Below, in pieces: positions 10,660-19,994 of a stretch of DNA of 64,000 nt. Every line of letters starts with the position of its first letter. Position 1 is the first letter of the stretch. Position numbers and translations under genes: made by a program. The notes beneath the pieces were generated by a model. It saw only the letters and a program-made list of their open reading frames with translations, did no database searches and was not told where the DNA came from. This DNA comes from Saprospiraceae bacterium (GTDB taxonomy: Bacteria; Bacteroidota; Bacteroidia; Chitinophagales; Saprospiraceae): NCBI GenBank assembly GCA_020628475.1, contig JAHDFB010000010.1:1-64000 (forward strand), written 5' to 3'.

Positions 10660-11160
10660 ATGAAAGAACAACGGTCATTTATAATATTATTTCTGTGTTT
10701 ATTATTCCTATCACTTCTTAATTTCTCTTGCAAGGAGGAAAAGAAAACACCTAAAAAGGACCCCGTTTTGGAATATATCGGAGGTGACTATTACCAAGAC
10801 TTAATCCGCACCCCGGTAAAGCCAGATGGTACCATTGATACCGCCAATATGGCCAAGATCAAGTTCACACAAGATCTCCATAATTTTGGTACATTAAAGC
10901 AGGGTGAAAAACGTGAACATAGTTTCGAATTTACAAATAATGGTTCCTTAGATTTAATTGTGATTGATGTTAAATCTTCTTGTGGTTGTACGGTCGCGTC
11001 TTACAGTGAAGAGCCAATTGCTCCAGGTCAAACTGGACAGATCAATATTAACTACGATTCTACAGATAGAATCGGCGTTCAGGAGAAAAAAGTGATTGTT
11101 CGTACAAATAGCTTCCCGAATCAGACGGAATTAACTATTATTGCCGATATAATTAAATAA
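10660..11160 (+). CDS. DUF1573 domain lipoprotein
   Basis: Lipobox-like FSC; FGTLKQGEKREHSFEFTNNGSLDLIVIDVKSSCGCTVASY..PIAPGQTGQI. Confidence 0.88.
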   Translation: MKEQRSFIILFLCLLFLSLLNFSCKEEKKTPKKDPVLEYIGGDYYQDLIRTPVKPDGTIDTANMAKIKFTQDLHNFGTLKQGEKREHSFEFTNNGSLDLIVIDVKSSCGCTVASYSEEPIAPGQTGQININYDSTDRIGVQEKKVIVRTNSFPNQTELTIIADIIK

Positions 11161-11166
11161 TAAAAT

Positions 11167-11508
11167 ATGCTAAACTCAATGATATTTTTACAAGCTGCTC
11201 CAGGTGGAGAAATTAGTCAATTCATCTTTATTGGAGCAATAATCGCGGTATTCTATCTTTTCATCATGAGACCTCAAATGAAAAAACAAAAGGAACAACG
11301 TGATTTCTCTTCTAGCATCAAAAAAGGTGATGAAGTCGTAACCGCATCTGGTATTGTAGGCAGGATCAATAAAATCGAAGGTCAATATATGATTATTGAA
11401 TCTAACAAAACTTTTATTAAAGTTCTAAGCTCCTCAGTGTCAAAAGAAATGACGGATAGCATTAAAGCTAAACCAGAAGAAAAAAAGAAAGGTTTATTTG
11501 GAATTTAA
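11167..11508 (+). CDS. yajC: Preprotein translocase subunit YajC
   Basis: FYLFIMRPQMKKQKEQRDFSSSIKKGDEVVTASGIVGRINKI. Confidence 0.93.
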   Translation: MLNSMIFLQAAPGGEISQFIFIGAIIAVFYLFIMRPQMKKQKEQRDFSSSIKKGDEVVTASGIVGRINKIEGQYMIIESNKTFIKVLSSSVSKEMTDSIKAKPEEKKKGLFGI

Positions 11509-11528
11509 TCTTCTAAATGCGGAGAAAT

Positions 11529-11559
11529 AAAAAAAGGCTTCATGTAAACATGAAGCCTT
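11529..11559 (-). terminator. Strong hairpin whose T tract lies on the minus strand
   Basis: AAGGCTTCATGT-AA-ACATGAAGCCTT perfect 12-bp stem (11534-11559) with A7 at 11529-11535. Confidence 0.7.
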
Positions 11560-11606
11560 AAACTTTGATATAACACCCTTAATTGAGAACGTTTTCCCAA
11601 CAACGT
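11529..11606 (-). ncRNA. Candidate small RNA (~75-78 nt) transcribed from an orphan minus-strand promoter
   Basis: Promoter CTTG-N21-TATATTTG (minus, 11643..11611) ~75 nt upstream of a hairpin + T-run terminator; no ORF between. Confidence 0.45.
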
Positions 11607-11610
11607 ATTA

Positions 11611-11643
11611 CAAATATATATAATATGTAAAGTATTATACAAG
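11611..11643 (-). promoter_or_regulatory. Bacteroidota-type promoter (TTG-N21-TATATTTG) firing leftward into the yajC-CotH gap
   Basis: Plus-strand CAAATATA at 11611-11618 and CAAG at 11640-11643. Confidence 0.5.
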
Positions 11644-11880
11644 TAATAAATACATAATTTTTATAATTTTATTTTCACATATACATCTCCTTGATTATTA
11701 GCGATAAATACATTTATAAAAATCAGCCACAACATAGCTATCCCAGCATTCCTCAGGCAGAAACGATTTAATAGCTCGTTTACATTCTTTAATAGTAAGA
11801 TATACTCCTTACTAATCTAGAAAATCAGATAGATCAACGCATCACTTTATATTCATAATGTATATCCGTATCGGATAAAT

Positions 11881-13389
11881 ATGATATTAATGAGAAATCT
11901 AGTACTGTTGCTTCTGATAGTAAACCTTTGGTCTACTAATAACTTCGCTCAAGGTGAATCGCTTTTCGATGATAGCTATTTACATGAAATACACTTCACG
12001 GCTGTAGATACGAATCTTATCGATGGACAGAAGATCTATCAATTAGTTAATATGACTTTTGATGGTATACAAATAGACAGCATTGGTTTTAAGGATAAAG
12101 GCAACATCTCTAGTGGTGTCCCCAACAAGAAACTACCCCTGAAGATCAAAACAAATAAATACATCAGCGGTCATGAATATGATGGTATCAAAGAATTTAC
12201 GCTGCATAATAATTACCAAGATCCATCTATGATGCGAGAAAAATTGAGCTACGATATATGTCGTGATCTTGGTTTACATGCTTTGAGAACGGCCTTCACC
12301 AAAGTTTACATAAACAATGAATACTGGGGTTTATATACCATAGTAGAAGGTAAAGATGAATATTATAAGCTGCAATTTGGAGATCGGGATGCAGATGCCA
12401 TAGAATCGCTTGATTTCGGAACGATGTGCTATTTAAGTGAGAATCCAAGTGATTATGATTATGACATCAGTGGACTCCCCTACTATATTTTGGAAAACGG
12501 TCATTCGGAATCTGCATTTGAAAAATTTGCAGAGATGATTGATGTAGCCAATAACACATCCATAGATGAATACATGGACATAGTCCCTGCATTGATCAAT
12601 TTAGATGATTTCATTCGTTATCAAGCCGCGAATGTATATATGATGAATTTTGATTCTTATATCGGTTTCAATGGCAATCAAATATACATGCATGACAGTC
12701 TTACGAATCAATGGCAAATAATACCTTGGGATTTTAATGCTTCATTAAATCTTTGGGATAATGGCAATGGAACAGAGTATGCATCCGAATATCCTCTATT
12801 TCCAAATAGAATTACAGAAGGATGTATTGCCAGCAAACTAAATGACATTGCCTATCTCAAGGATCAATATTTAGAGACGATGTGTCGTCTATCGAAAGAA
12901 CTGGCAGAACCTGAAGATATGATAGAGCGAATTGATGCCTATAAAAGCCAAATTCAACAAGCAGTCTACGATGATTGGAGAAAAGTGTATTCTAACGAAG
13001 AATTTGATCTTACCACTGAGTTTGGCACCTTTTCCATAGATGGAAATTCATTCGAAGGTTTAAAAACCTTCTTTGATCAACGTGCACAGAAAATCAATCA
13101 AGAAGTGGAGAGTGAGAACTATTTATGTACTCCTTCGAATAGTACAAGCATAGAAGACGGCACTTCTGCTATTCTTTATTATCCAAATCCTGTACAAAAT
13201 TATCTGTACTCCACTCAAGACGCGTTGAAGACCATTACGATTTTTGATGCACAAGGAAGAAGATTAAAACAAATACAATCCCCTACCTTCCCAATTTACC
13301 TAGGCGATTTAGGAAGTGGTATCTATTTCTTAATTACTGGAAAAAACAACAGGGAATATCATTCTAAATTGATCATTCAAAGAGATTAA
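11881..13389 (+). CDS. CotH kinase family protein with T9SS type A sorting domain
   Basis: DSIGFKDKGNISSG, PLKIKTNKY, MREKLSYDICRDLGL, NNEYWGLYTIVEGKDEYY, WQIIPWDFNASL; C-term ILYYPNPVQNYLY. Confidence 0.87.
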   Translation: MILMRNLVLLLLIVNLWSTNNFAQGESLFDDSYLHEIHFTAVDTNLIDGQKIYQLVNMTFDGIQIDSIGFKDKGNISSGVPNKKLPLKIKTNKYISGHEYDGIKEFTLHNNYQDPSMMREKLSYDICRDLGLHALRTAFTKVYINNEYWGLYTIVEGKDEYYKLQFGDRDADAIESLDFGTMCYLSENPSDYDYDISGLPYYILENGHSESAFEKFAEMIDVANNTSIDEYMDIVPALINLDDFIRYQAANVYMMNFDSYIGFNGNQIYMHDSLTNQWQIIPWDFNASLNLWDNGNGTEYASEYPLFPNRITEGCIASKLNDIAYLKDQYLETMCRLSKELAEPEDMIERIDAYKSQIQQAVYDDWRKVYSNEEFDLTTEFGTFSIDGNSFEGLKTFFDQRAQKINQEVESENYLCTPSNSTSIEDGTSAILYYPNPVQNYLYSTQDALKTITIFDAQGRRLKQIQSPTFPIYLGDLGSGIYFLITGKNNREYHSKLIIQRD

Positions 13390-13425
13390 AATAATTGAAT
13401 CAGAATATCCCGATGTATACTGCAA

Positions 13426-13659
13426 TTAATGGCCAGTACCAATTGTTTTGAAACTAACAATACGCACGGCTGCACCCCACATTTGAAAGCCAAAGTCATC
13501 GTCTAAATAAACAATTCTACATTCGATGATAGCATCTTCTTCTTGAAATTGAACGGGCATCATTTGAGGTCTTAATTGCTCCCCCTGATCACTTATAATA
13601 GACCAAAAACCACCTTCTATCTCCTGATATTTAGCTCTTCCTCGCACTTTTACACTCAT
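13426..13659 (-). CDS. Hypothetical 77-aa protein, translationally coupled to the S24 regulator
   Basis: Start overlaps the upstream stop by 4 nt (13656-13659). Confidence 0.65.
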   Translation of the reverse strand: MSVKVRGRAKYQEIEGGFWSIISDQGEQLRPQMMPVQFQEEDAIIECRIVYLDDDFGFQMWGAAVRIVSFKTIGTGH

Positions 13660-14498
13660 CTTGATCTATTTTGTCGTAACATTTTTTCAATCGTCTGATT
13701 CAAACTTTTAATAAGGTCATTCTGGGTCTTAAGCGTATCTCTTAATTGATCAATTTCGCAGTGCAACGCATTTCTAATATTCTTCGGGGAGGACATAAAA
13801 TGACTGATTTTCATCTTTATACTCCAAATTTCGACTACATCGTTTATGGGAACTTCTCTTGGAGGATAATAGTCATTATCAGAATGTAATAATAAGGTAC
13901 CATTAATATCAATTCTGTTTTCCAATCGTTTAACCACAATATCATCTCTAGTAATTAAGACATATACATGGTTATTCTTAAGAGAATGTCTCCACGATTC
14001 CTTTTCCGTAAAAGAACAAATTACGCGCTCTCCTTCATACAGCGTTGGCTCCATACTATCACCACTAACATCAAAGGATCGAAAAGTCCCCGATTGAAAA
14101 TAAGGATCTGGCAATGAAAATGTCGGAAGCTCTCCAATAAATTCAGGATTAGTCAACTGTCCCCCGTAACCTGCCTGAGCTGCATAAGGTACGTGCACAA
14201 TTCTTTCCTCGTTGTGCTTATCTGCCACCACGACTAAAACATCTTTGTTCGTTGCTTCATCATCACATTGAAAGGGTGCACCATGGCCAATGAATAAATA
14301 AGAAGGGCAAATGTTATATTTCTCAACTGCTTTACGAGCCAGTTCAATGGTAACATTTCTTCTACCTTTAAGAATTTCGCTCAGACTTTGTGGTAAGTAA
14401 TCCAGGCTGATGGCGAACTGCCTACTGGAACGGACAAGCCCCTTAGAAATGACTTCATTGTGGCATGTAATAAAACGTTGTGTGACAATATCTTGCAT
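13656..14498 (-). CDS. XRE-type HTH / S24 peptidase (LexA/CI-like) regulator
   Basis: N-terminal HTH; SGDSMEPTLYEGERVICSF catalytic Ser motif and DDIVVKRLENRI Lys motif. Confidence 0.85.
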   Translation of the reverse strand: MQDIVTQRFITCHNEVISKGLVRSSRQFAISLDYLPQSLSEILKGRRNVTIELARKAVEKYNICPSYLFIGHGAPFQCDDEATNKDVLVVVADKHNEERIVHVPYAAQAGYGGQLTNPEFIGELPTFSLPDPYFQSGTFRSFDVSGDSMEPTLYEGERVICSFTEKESWRHSLKNNHVYVLITRDDIVVKRLENRIDINGTLLLHSDNDYYPPREVPINDVVEIWSIKMKISHFMSSPKNIRNALHCEIDQLRDTLKTQNDLIKSLNQTIEKMLRQNRSR

Positions 14499-14547
14499 GA
14501 TAGTAGTTTCTTGATTGAGTAAAACAACGGATACCCATTAGCTATTA

Positions 14548-14580
14548 CAAATATATAAAATATTTAATATGTTAGCAAAA
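14548..14580 (-). promoter_or_regulatory. Promoter of the S24 regulator (TTTTG-N20-TATATTTG)
   Basis: Plus-strand CAAATATA at 14548-14555 and CAAAA at 14576-14580; ~45-nt leader to the ATG at 14498. Confidence 0.6.
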
Positions 14581-14736
14581 TGCTGTCATCAAAAAAGTTA
14601 TATTTTTCACACACAGCATAAACCACTAATAAACAGTCAACTACAATTTAAGAAACTGATATTAATCTTGTAAAAGAAGAGTATTTTTTATATTAAAGAA
14701 AAATAGATGTATAAAAAATCACCTTTTAAATAGAAT

Positions 14737-15081
14737 CTACTCTTCTTTAGCCGGATCGATAATCCCCGTTTTTTCTCCAAAATAATGGACAAAACGCTGC
14801 ATTTCATTGGCCAGATCTCCATTATTCGTAGCCTTATAATAGGAATCCGTAATTCCTTTTAAGGTTTGAAAAACAAATCTATCCATTTCGGTGATTTGAA
14901 AATCTTTCGTCCAAAGGTCAATTTTAAAAGTTTCTAGATGATCTCGGTCAAATAAAGATAACATAAATGCCTTACAATCAACTTTTCCATCAGGCGCATC
15001 ATCCGCTTCCCAAGTTATTTTATCAGGAGTATTATTGGCATCTAAGCCAACTTTAACGATGATTTCTTTTTCTTGCATCAC
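14737..15081 (-). CDS. gldC: Gliding motility protein GldC
   Basis: EIIVKVGLDANNTPDKITWEADD..CKAFMLSLFDRDHLETFKIDLWTKDFQITEMDRF. Confidence 0.9.
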   Translation of the reverse strand: MMQEKEIIVKVGLDANNTPDKITWEADDAPDGKVDCKAFMLSLFDRDHLETFKIDLWTKDFQITEMDRFVFQTLKGITDSYYKATNNGDLANEMQRFVHYFGEKTGIIDPAKEE

Positions 15082-15127
15082 TACTAAATTTTGCGCAAAA
15101 TTATAGCTTTATTTGGCTATATACGTT

Positions 15128-16069
15128 TTATTCAATGATAATCGTATAATATTCTATGGAAGACCCACCCCATATTCCAATCCCCCCATCAATATTTGAG
15201 GCTGCTCTTGAGTACGAGGAGAATGGACCTTGATTTCCTTGAGCAAATTCTAATGTATTCCAGAAATCGAAGTGCACTCGATCAATCAATTGCCATTGAA
15301 GAACTGCGGTATCACCTACTTCAAATAATCCTGCTAAATTAGGATCGAAATCCTCCTGATCTCTAGGGAATGGCTTATTCACAGGAAATCCAAAGGTGCT
15401 GCCATCGAAGGCTGGATCATCTGTCACACTGCGAAAATCTGATAAAAATGGACCTCCGTCTATTCCAACTTTCAAGCGATAATAGTTTTCTCCGGCAGGA
15501 TCAGATATATAGGAAAACATCTGACGGTAATTATCCAGTTGTACTTCACCGATTTGGTCCATCAACTGAATAGAATCAATACTCACAAAGTTCGGAATGG
15601 TTGTTTTCGCCGTTAAGGTTTTCCCTTCGAAATTCACCGTTAATTGGTATTCTTTCCCAATTTCCCCTGGCATTTGTTGTAATATATCCGCATAAAAACA
15701 AATGTCAAAACCTTCCAGAATGGTATCAATACCTAATGTTTCCTTGACCAATTCTTCTAATACTGGATCCAGATCATCCGTACAAATTTCAGCGAGTGTA
15801 ATTTCACTTTCTCCATCGGATACTTTAACCGTTGCTCCACCAAGAAATTGTTGTGGCGTAATGACTGTATCCTGTTGAAATAAGGGATAAGTCTTTGATA
15901 TGGTAACCAAAGATGGTGTTGCTTGTTCGCCAGCTTGTATATATCCTTCCACCACAATTTGAGGCGGTTCATTGGCAAATTCAGGAAAAAACGATTCCTG
16001 ACAAGAAACAAAGACTAAACAAGTAATTATTATTAAATAGCGCATCATTATTTTCTTTTTTGTTTCCAT
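15128..16069 (-). CDS. DUF4249 lipoprotein paired with a TonB-dependent receptor
   Basis: Lipobox (FVSC), PQIVVEGYIQAGEQATPSLVTISKTYP..; immediately downstream of the receptor. Confidence 0.85.
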   Translation of the reverse strand: METKKKIMMRYLIIITCLVFVSCQESFFPEFANEPPQIVVEGYIQAGEQATPSLVTISKTYPLFQQDTVITPQQFLGGATVKVSDGESEITLAEICTDDLDPVLEELVKETLGIDTILEGFDICFYADILQQMPGEIGKEYQLTVNFEGKTLTAKTTIPNFVSIDSIQLMDQIGEVQLDNYRQMFSYISDPAGENYYRLKVGIDGGPFLSDFRSVTDDPAFDGSTFGFPVNKPFPRDQEDFDPNLAGLFEVGDTAVLQWQLIDRVHFDFWNTLEFAQGNQGPFSSYSRAASNIDGGIGIWGGSSIEYYTIIIE

Positions 16070-18405
16070 TTGTAGTTATAACTAATACTAGGAATTAATG
16101 GAAAAATAGTCACCTGAAAAGCATCCAATCGAGGAGCAAAAGGTGGTGCATCTTCATCGTTTTCATAAAATGTAAAGAATGGATTTTTTCTGTTGTATAA
16201 ATTATAAACACCAAAAGTCCATGTACCAGAAAAGTCTTTCTCCACATCTGGATTTCGGGTATAGGTAAAAGAAATATCCGCCCGATGATAATCCGGAAGT
16301 CGAGCACTATTTCTAGGGCCGTAAAAAAGATTTAGATTATTCTCTATGTTGTACAAACCAGACAAAGGCGTATACGATTGGCCGGTACCATAGATAAATA
16401 CAGCACTCGCTTCCCATCTTTTTGAAATTTGGTAATTCATAACCACAGACAAATCATGTGGCCTATCGTATACTGCTGGATACCAACGTCCGTTTTCTAT
16501 ATCCGTAAAAGATCGTTCAGATCTAGACAAGGTATAACCGATCCATCCATTAAACCGGCCCCTGGATTTCTTTAAAAAGAACTCTGCTCCATAAGCCCTT
16601 CCTTTCCCAGAAATAAATTTCAATTCTTCATCTGCTCCTACTTCGGTAACAGCCGCTTCCGAATAGTCCAACTGATTTTGAAGATCTTTATAGTATATTT
16701 CAATAGAAGCTTCAATCGAATTATCCAAGAAATTTCTGAAGTACCCAACAGCATATTGGAGACCGATTTGAGGTTTAACCCGCTCTGAACTAGGAGACCA
16801 GACATCTGTGGGCAAGGTAGAGGATGAGTTACTGACTAGATGGATATACTGGTTTGTTCTGGTTATACCCAATTTAACAGATTGGCTTTCGCCAAAAGAG
16901 TATTTAGCAGAAAATCTAGGTTCAAATCCTGTGTAGGTAATCACGGGTTCATTTCTTCCATAATATTGACTGGTGTCTATCGTACTCTGATAAGGGCCTA
17001 ACTGGGTAAACGCAGATAATCGAACGCCATAATCTACACTAAATCGATCTGAAATCTTCCATTCATTTTTGGCATATATAGCATTTTCTAACGCGTATTT
17101 AGGGTTTTGTCCTAATTCAAATTCTATATTACCATCGGAAGCAGAAGCAGTACTCGGGGTGAGTATGTGGTAGGTATTATGTACACCAAATTTTACGAGA
17201 TGCTTTGTATTCGGGAAGTAGTCAAAATCTACGTTAAGACTGTAATCATTTACGCCGCTAAACAATTGGAATCTAAATGCGTCCTGTCCTCCTTGAAACT
17301 CAAATTGATAATCATTATAGAGGGCTGTAACATTCATAAACAACTTATTATTGAATAAATAATTCCACCGCAGCGTAGCCGTACTATTTCCATATGGTAA
17401 ATCAAAAGCAAATTCTCTTGAAGGTTGACTAAAGTTCAATACATCTCGTCCAAAATATCCACTTAGAAAAAGTCTATTCTTCTTGTTTATTTTCCAATTC
17501 AATTTGGTATTTAAATCATAAAAATAATAGTTGGTCCCTTCAAAATTCCCACCCTCCAAATAAGGCTGTAGAAGATCCAATATATAGGTTCTTCTACCGC
17601 TGGCAATAAATGATATTTTCTCTTTCCAAATAGGCCCCTGAACGGTTAATCGAGATGAAATAAGTCCGATACCTCCTTCTGCCTCAAAATACTTATTATT
17701 TCCTTCCTTCATTTGAACATCAACCACTGAAGAAAGTCTACCTCCATAATTGGCAGGCATTCCTCCTTTAATCAATGTAGTATTCTTGATGGCATCTGCA
17801 TTAAAAACCGAAAAGAATCCCAATAAATGACCGCTATTGTAAACCAACGCTTCATCCAACAATACCAAATTTTGATCCGGGCCTCCTCCACGTACATAAA
17901 ATCCCGAGTTCCCTTCTCCACTAGACATAACACCTGGAAGTAGTTGGATAACTTTCAATACATCCACCTCCCCCATCAAGGCAGGTAACTTCTTAATTTG
18001 TTCAACGGGAAGTTCTAAAGTACCCATTTGAGTTGATTCCACATTTTGTTTGGCTTCGTCTTTCTTGGCTGACACCACCACTTCTTCCATAAAAACACCA
18101 TTGCTTAACTCAACGTCAAACGTGATATCTTCATCTAAGTTGATTTCAAATACTTGAGTTTTAAATCCGATATAGGAATAGGCAATTTGGTAGGTACCAG
18201 CGTCCAGGGATAAAGAATAAAATCCATAGGTATTGGTGATACCACCATTGGACGGATTTTCTGAGTCAAAAACTCCAGCACCAATTAAAGTTTCTCCATT
18301 ATTGGCATCCTTCACATAACCCGAAATGGTGAATTTTTGAGCCATGCTAAAGGTAGAAAAAAGAAAGATGCTGAAGCTTAGTATATACTTTTTGATAGCG
18401 TACAA
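16048..18405 (-). CDS. TonB-dependent receptor with N-terminal carboxypeptidase-like regulatory domain
   Basis: FTISGYVKDANNGETLIGAGVF, plug domain NSGFYVRGGGPDQNLVLLDEALVYN, C-terminal beta-barrel. Confidence 0.92.
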   Translation of the reverse strand: MYAIKKYILSFSIFLFSTFSMAQKFTISGYVKDANNGETLIGAGVFDSENPSNGGITNTYGFYSLSLDAGTYQIAYSYIGFKTQVFEINLDEDITFDVELSNGVFMEEVVVSAKKDEAKQNVESTQMGTLELPVEQIKKLPALMGEVDVLKVIQLLPGVMSSGEGNSGFYVRGGGPDQNLVLLDEALVYNSGHLLGFFSVFNADAIKNTTLIKGGMPANYGGRLSSVVDVQMKEGNNKYFEAEGGIGLISSRLTVQGPIWKEKISFIASGRRTYILDLLQPYLEGGNFEGTNYYFYDLNTKLNWKINKKNRLFLSGYFGRDVLNFSQPSREFAFDLPYGNSTATLRWNYLFNNKLFMNVTALYNDYQFEFQGGQDAFRFQLFSGVNDYSLNVDFDYFPNTKHLVKFGVHNTYHILTPSTASASDGNIEFELGQNPKYALENAIYAKNEWKISDRFSVDYGVRLSAFTQLGPYQSTIDTSQYYGRNEPVITYTGFEPRFSAKYSFGESQSVKLGITRTNQYIHLVSNSSSTLPTDVWSPSSERVKPQIGLQYAVGYFRNFLDNSIEASIEIYYKDLQNQLDYSEAAVTEVGADEELKFISGKGRAYGAEFFLKKSRGRFNGWIGYTLSRSERSFTDIENGRWYPAVYDRPHDLSVVMNYQISKRWEASAVFIYGTGQSYTPLSGLYNIENNLNLFYGPRNSARLPDYHRADISFTYTRNPDVEKDFSGTWTFGVYNLYNRKNPFFTFYENDEDAPPFAPRLDAFQVTIFPLIPSISYNYKWKQKRK

Positions 18406-18509
18406 TTTTAATCTTTCTTAGAAACGTATAAATCAACAAAAGGATTAAATGAAATAGCTCTTTTTGACACTCGTAATCTTCTAAAAGATGAACCACGACA
18501 AAAGCTCGA

Positions 18510-19334
18510 TTAAACTTTTCTAGGTTTCATGGAATAACCGTAATTCTTGAGGCTATGAATGAGTCCTTTCGCGCCGGATAAATGTCCCGCACCTACGATA
18601 AAAAAAGTTTCTTGTTCTTCGCTGATGCGAACGATATTAGACAACATGATTTCATTGCGCCTGTACAATAGAATTTCACGAATTCCAGCCAATGATTTTT
18701 TGGATTTGGCATAAAGCTGGTGAATATCTTGAGTCTTATATAGCTCCAACATCTGTTGAGACTTCTTCCTAAATTTAGAAACATTTTTCAAGGCTTGTTT
18801 GAGAGCTCTCATTTGATAGCTCAATGGAATATTATACAGCGTCTCCAAGTGATCCGACAAGGTCTCGACGGAATCTCTTGCCTTTCCTTTAGCGGTCGCA
18901 TAATTCCAAAATTCAAGATCCATAGAAGAATTCATGGCACTAGACTCCGTATTAATAGCTATTTGAGTCATATAATTCAGGAGAAAAAGTGGCAATACTT
19001 GCTTGAATTGATCCAATGAAAGATTAAAAGATTTCTGCAATATCTGTTCAAATTTCTCGTATTTTTTTTCGCTCAACAAGTTCAAAAGAGAAACGTGATT
19101 CGGTAATTTCATGTGTTTTCCCATTTCAAACTGCGATTTATGATCTAATGGAATTTCAGTGGCAATACAAGAACAACGATCGATAGCCGCATGGATACGC
19201 TCTAAATTATCAAAGGCTAAATTAGCGGGAACATGCATGGACCCGAAAAGATAGCCTTTGAAATGATTTTTATATTGAATTTCCCAGAGCAGGGAATTCT
19301 TTTTAGCCATTAACTTCGTCTTGTTCATAATCAA
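18510..19334 (-). CDS. TraB/GumN family protein
   Basis: SLLWEIQYKNHFKGYLFGSMHVP ... ETFFIVGAGHLSGAKGLIHSLKNYGY. Confidence 0.87.
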   Translation of the reverse strand: MIMNKTKLMAKKNSLLWEIQYKNHFKGYLFGSMHVPANLAFDNLERIHAAIDRCSCIATEIPLDHKSQFEMGKHMKLPNHVSLLNLLSEKKYEKFEQILQKSFNLSLDQFKQVLPLFLLNYMTQIAINTESSAMNSSMDLEFWNYATAKGKARDSVETLSDHLETLYNIPLSYQMRALKQALKNVSKFRKKSQQMLELYKTQDIHQLYAKSKKSLAGIREILLYRRNEIMLSNIVRISEEQETFFIVGAGHLSGAKGLIHSLKNYGYSMKPRKV

Positions 19335-19788
19335 AAGGAAGTACTTTGGATTTCTTCACTTTTGATAAAGTCATTAATGTCTTTATTCGCTCTATTTCTT
19401 CAATTTGCGATAATCTTTTAAAGAGTAATTGCTCATACGTTGCAATATCTTTACAAACGATTTTCATGATAAAATCAGCATCACCTGTGATAATATAGCA
19501 TTCCGTTATCTCAGGAATCTCTTTTATTTTACCGATAAATTGCTCCAGCGCCTGATCTTTTTGCCACGCCAAATTAACTTGAACATAGGTGTTAACTTTC
19601 AATCCTAAAGCGTCTGGATCTACTTTTGCATGATAACTGGTAATAACTCCAGTTTGTTCTAATTTTTTCACGCGCTCTAAAGTTGGTGCAGGTGACAATC
19701 CAATCTTCTTAGATAGATCCAAATTCGTTATTTTACTATTCGTTTGGAGTTGCTCCAAAATTTTTAGATCAATTCTGTCTAATTTCAT
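19303..19788 (-). CDS. Lrp/AsnC family transcriptional regulator
   Basis: LDRIDLKILEQLQTNSKITNLDLSKKIGLSPAPTLERVKKLEQTGVI; C-terminal RAM domain. Confidence 0.92.
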   Translation of the reverse strand: MKLDRIDLKILEQLQTNSKITNLDLSKKIGLSPAPTLERVKKLEQTGVITSYHAKVDPDALGLKVNTYVQVNLAWQKDQALEQFIGKIKEIPEITECYIITGDADFIMKIVCKDIATYEQLLFKRLSQIEEIERIKTLMTLSKVKKSKVLPFDYEQDEVNG

Positions 19789-19936
19789 ATTGTTATTATT
19801 ATTCTTAACGCAAAGAAATGCAAATTTGAAATTATATTTGCTATTTAGCCGATATAATTAATATAAATTTTACAAATCCCTTTATTTAAACATCAAAATA
19901 GTTGAATTCTGCTATATTGACTCCATATAGCATAAA

Positions 19937-19968
19937 ATAGTCTTTCCAACATACATTGGAAAGACTAT
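19937..19968 (-). terminator. Terminator of glutamate dehydrogenase
   Basis: ATAGTCTTTCCAA-CATACA-TTGGAAAGACTAT, 13-bp stem. Confidence 0.75.
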
Positions 19969-19994
19969 TGTGTTTTAAAGAAACATTTATTCTG

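Noticed and set aside
13656-14498. S24 repressor as evidence of a prophage
   Set aside because: No integrase, structural or lysis genes nearby; neighbours are chromosomal (CotH, GldC)
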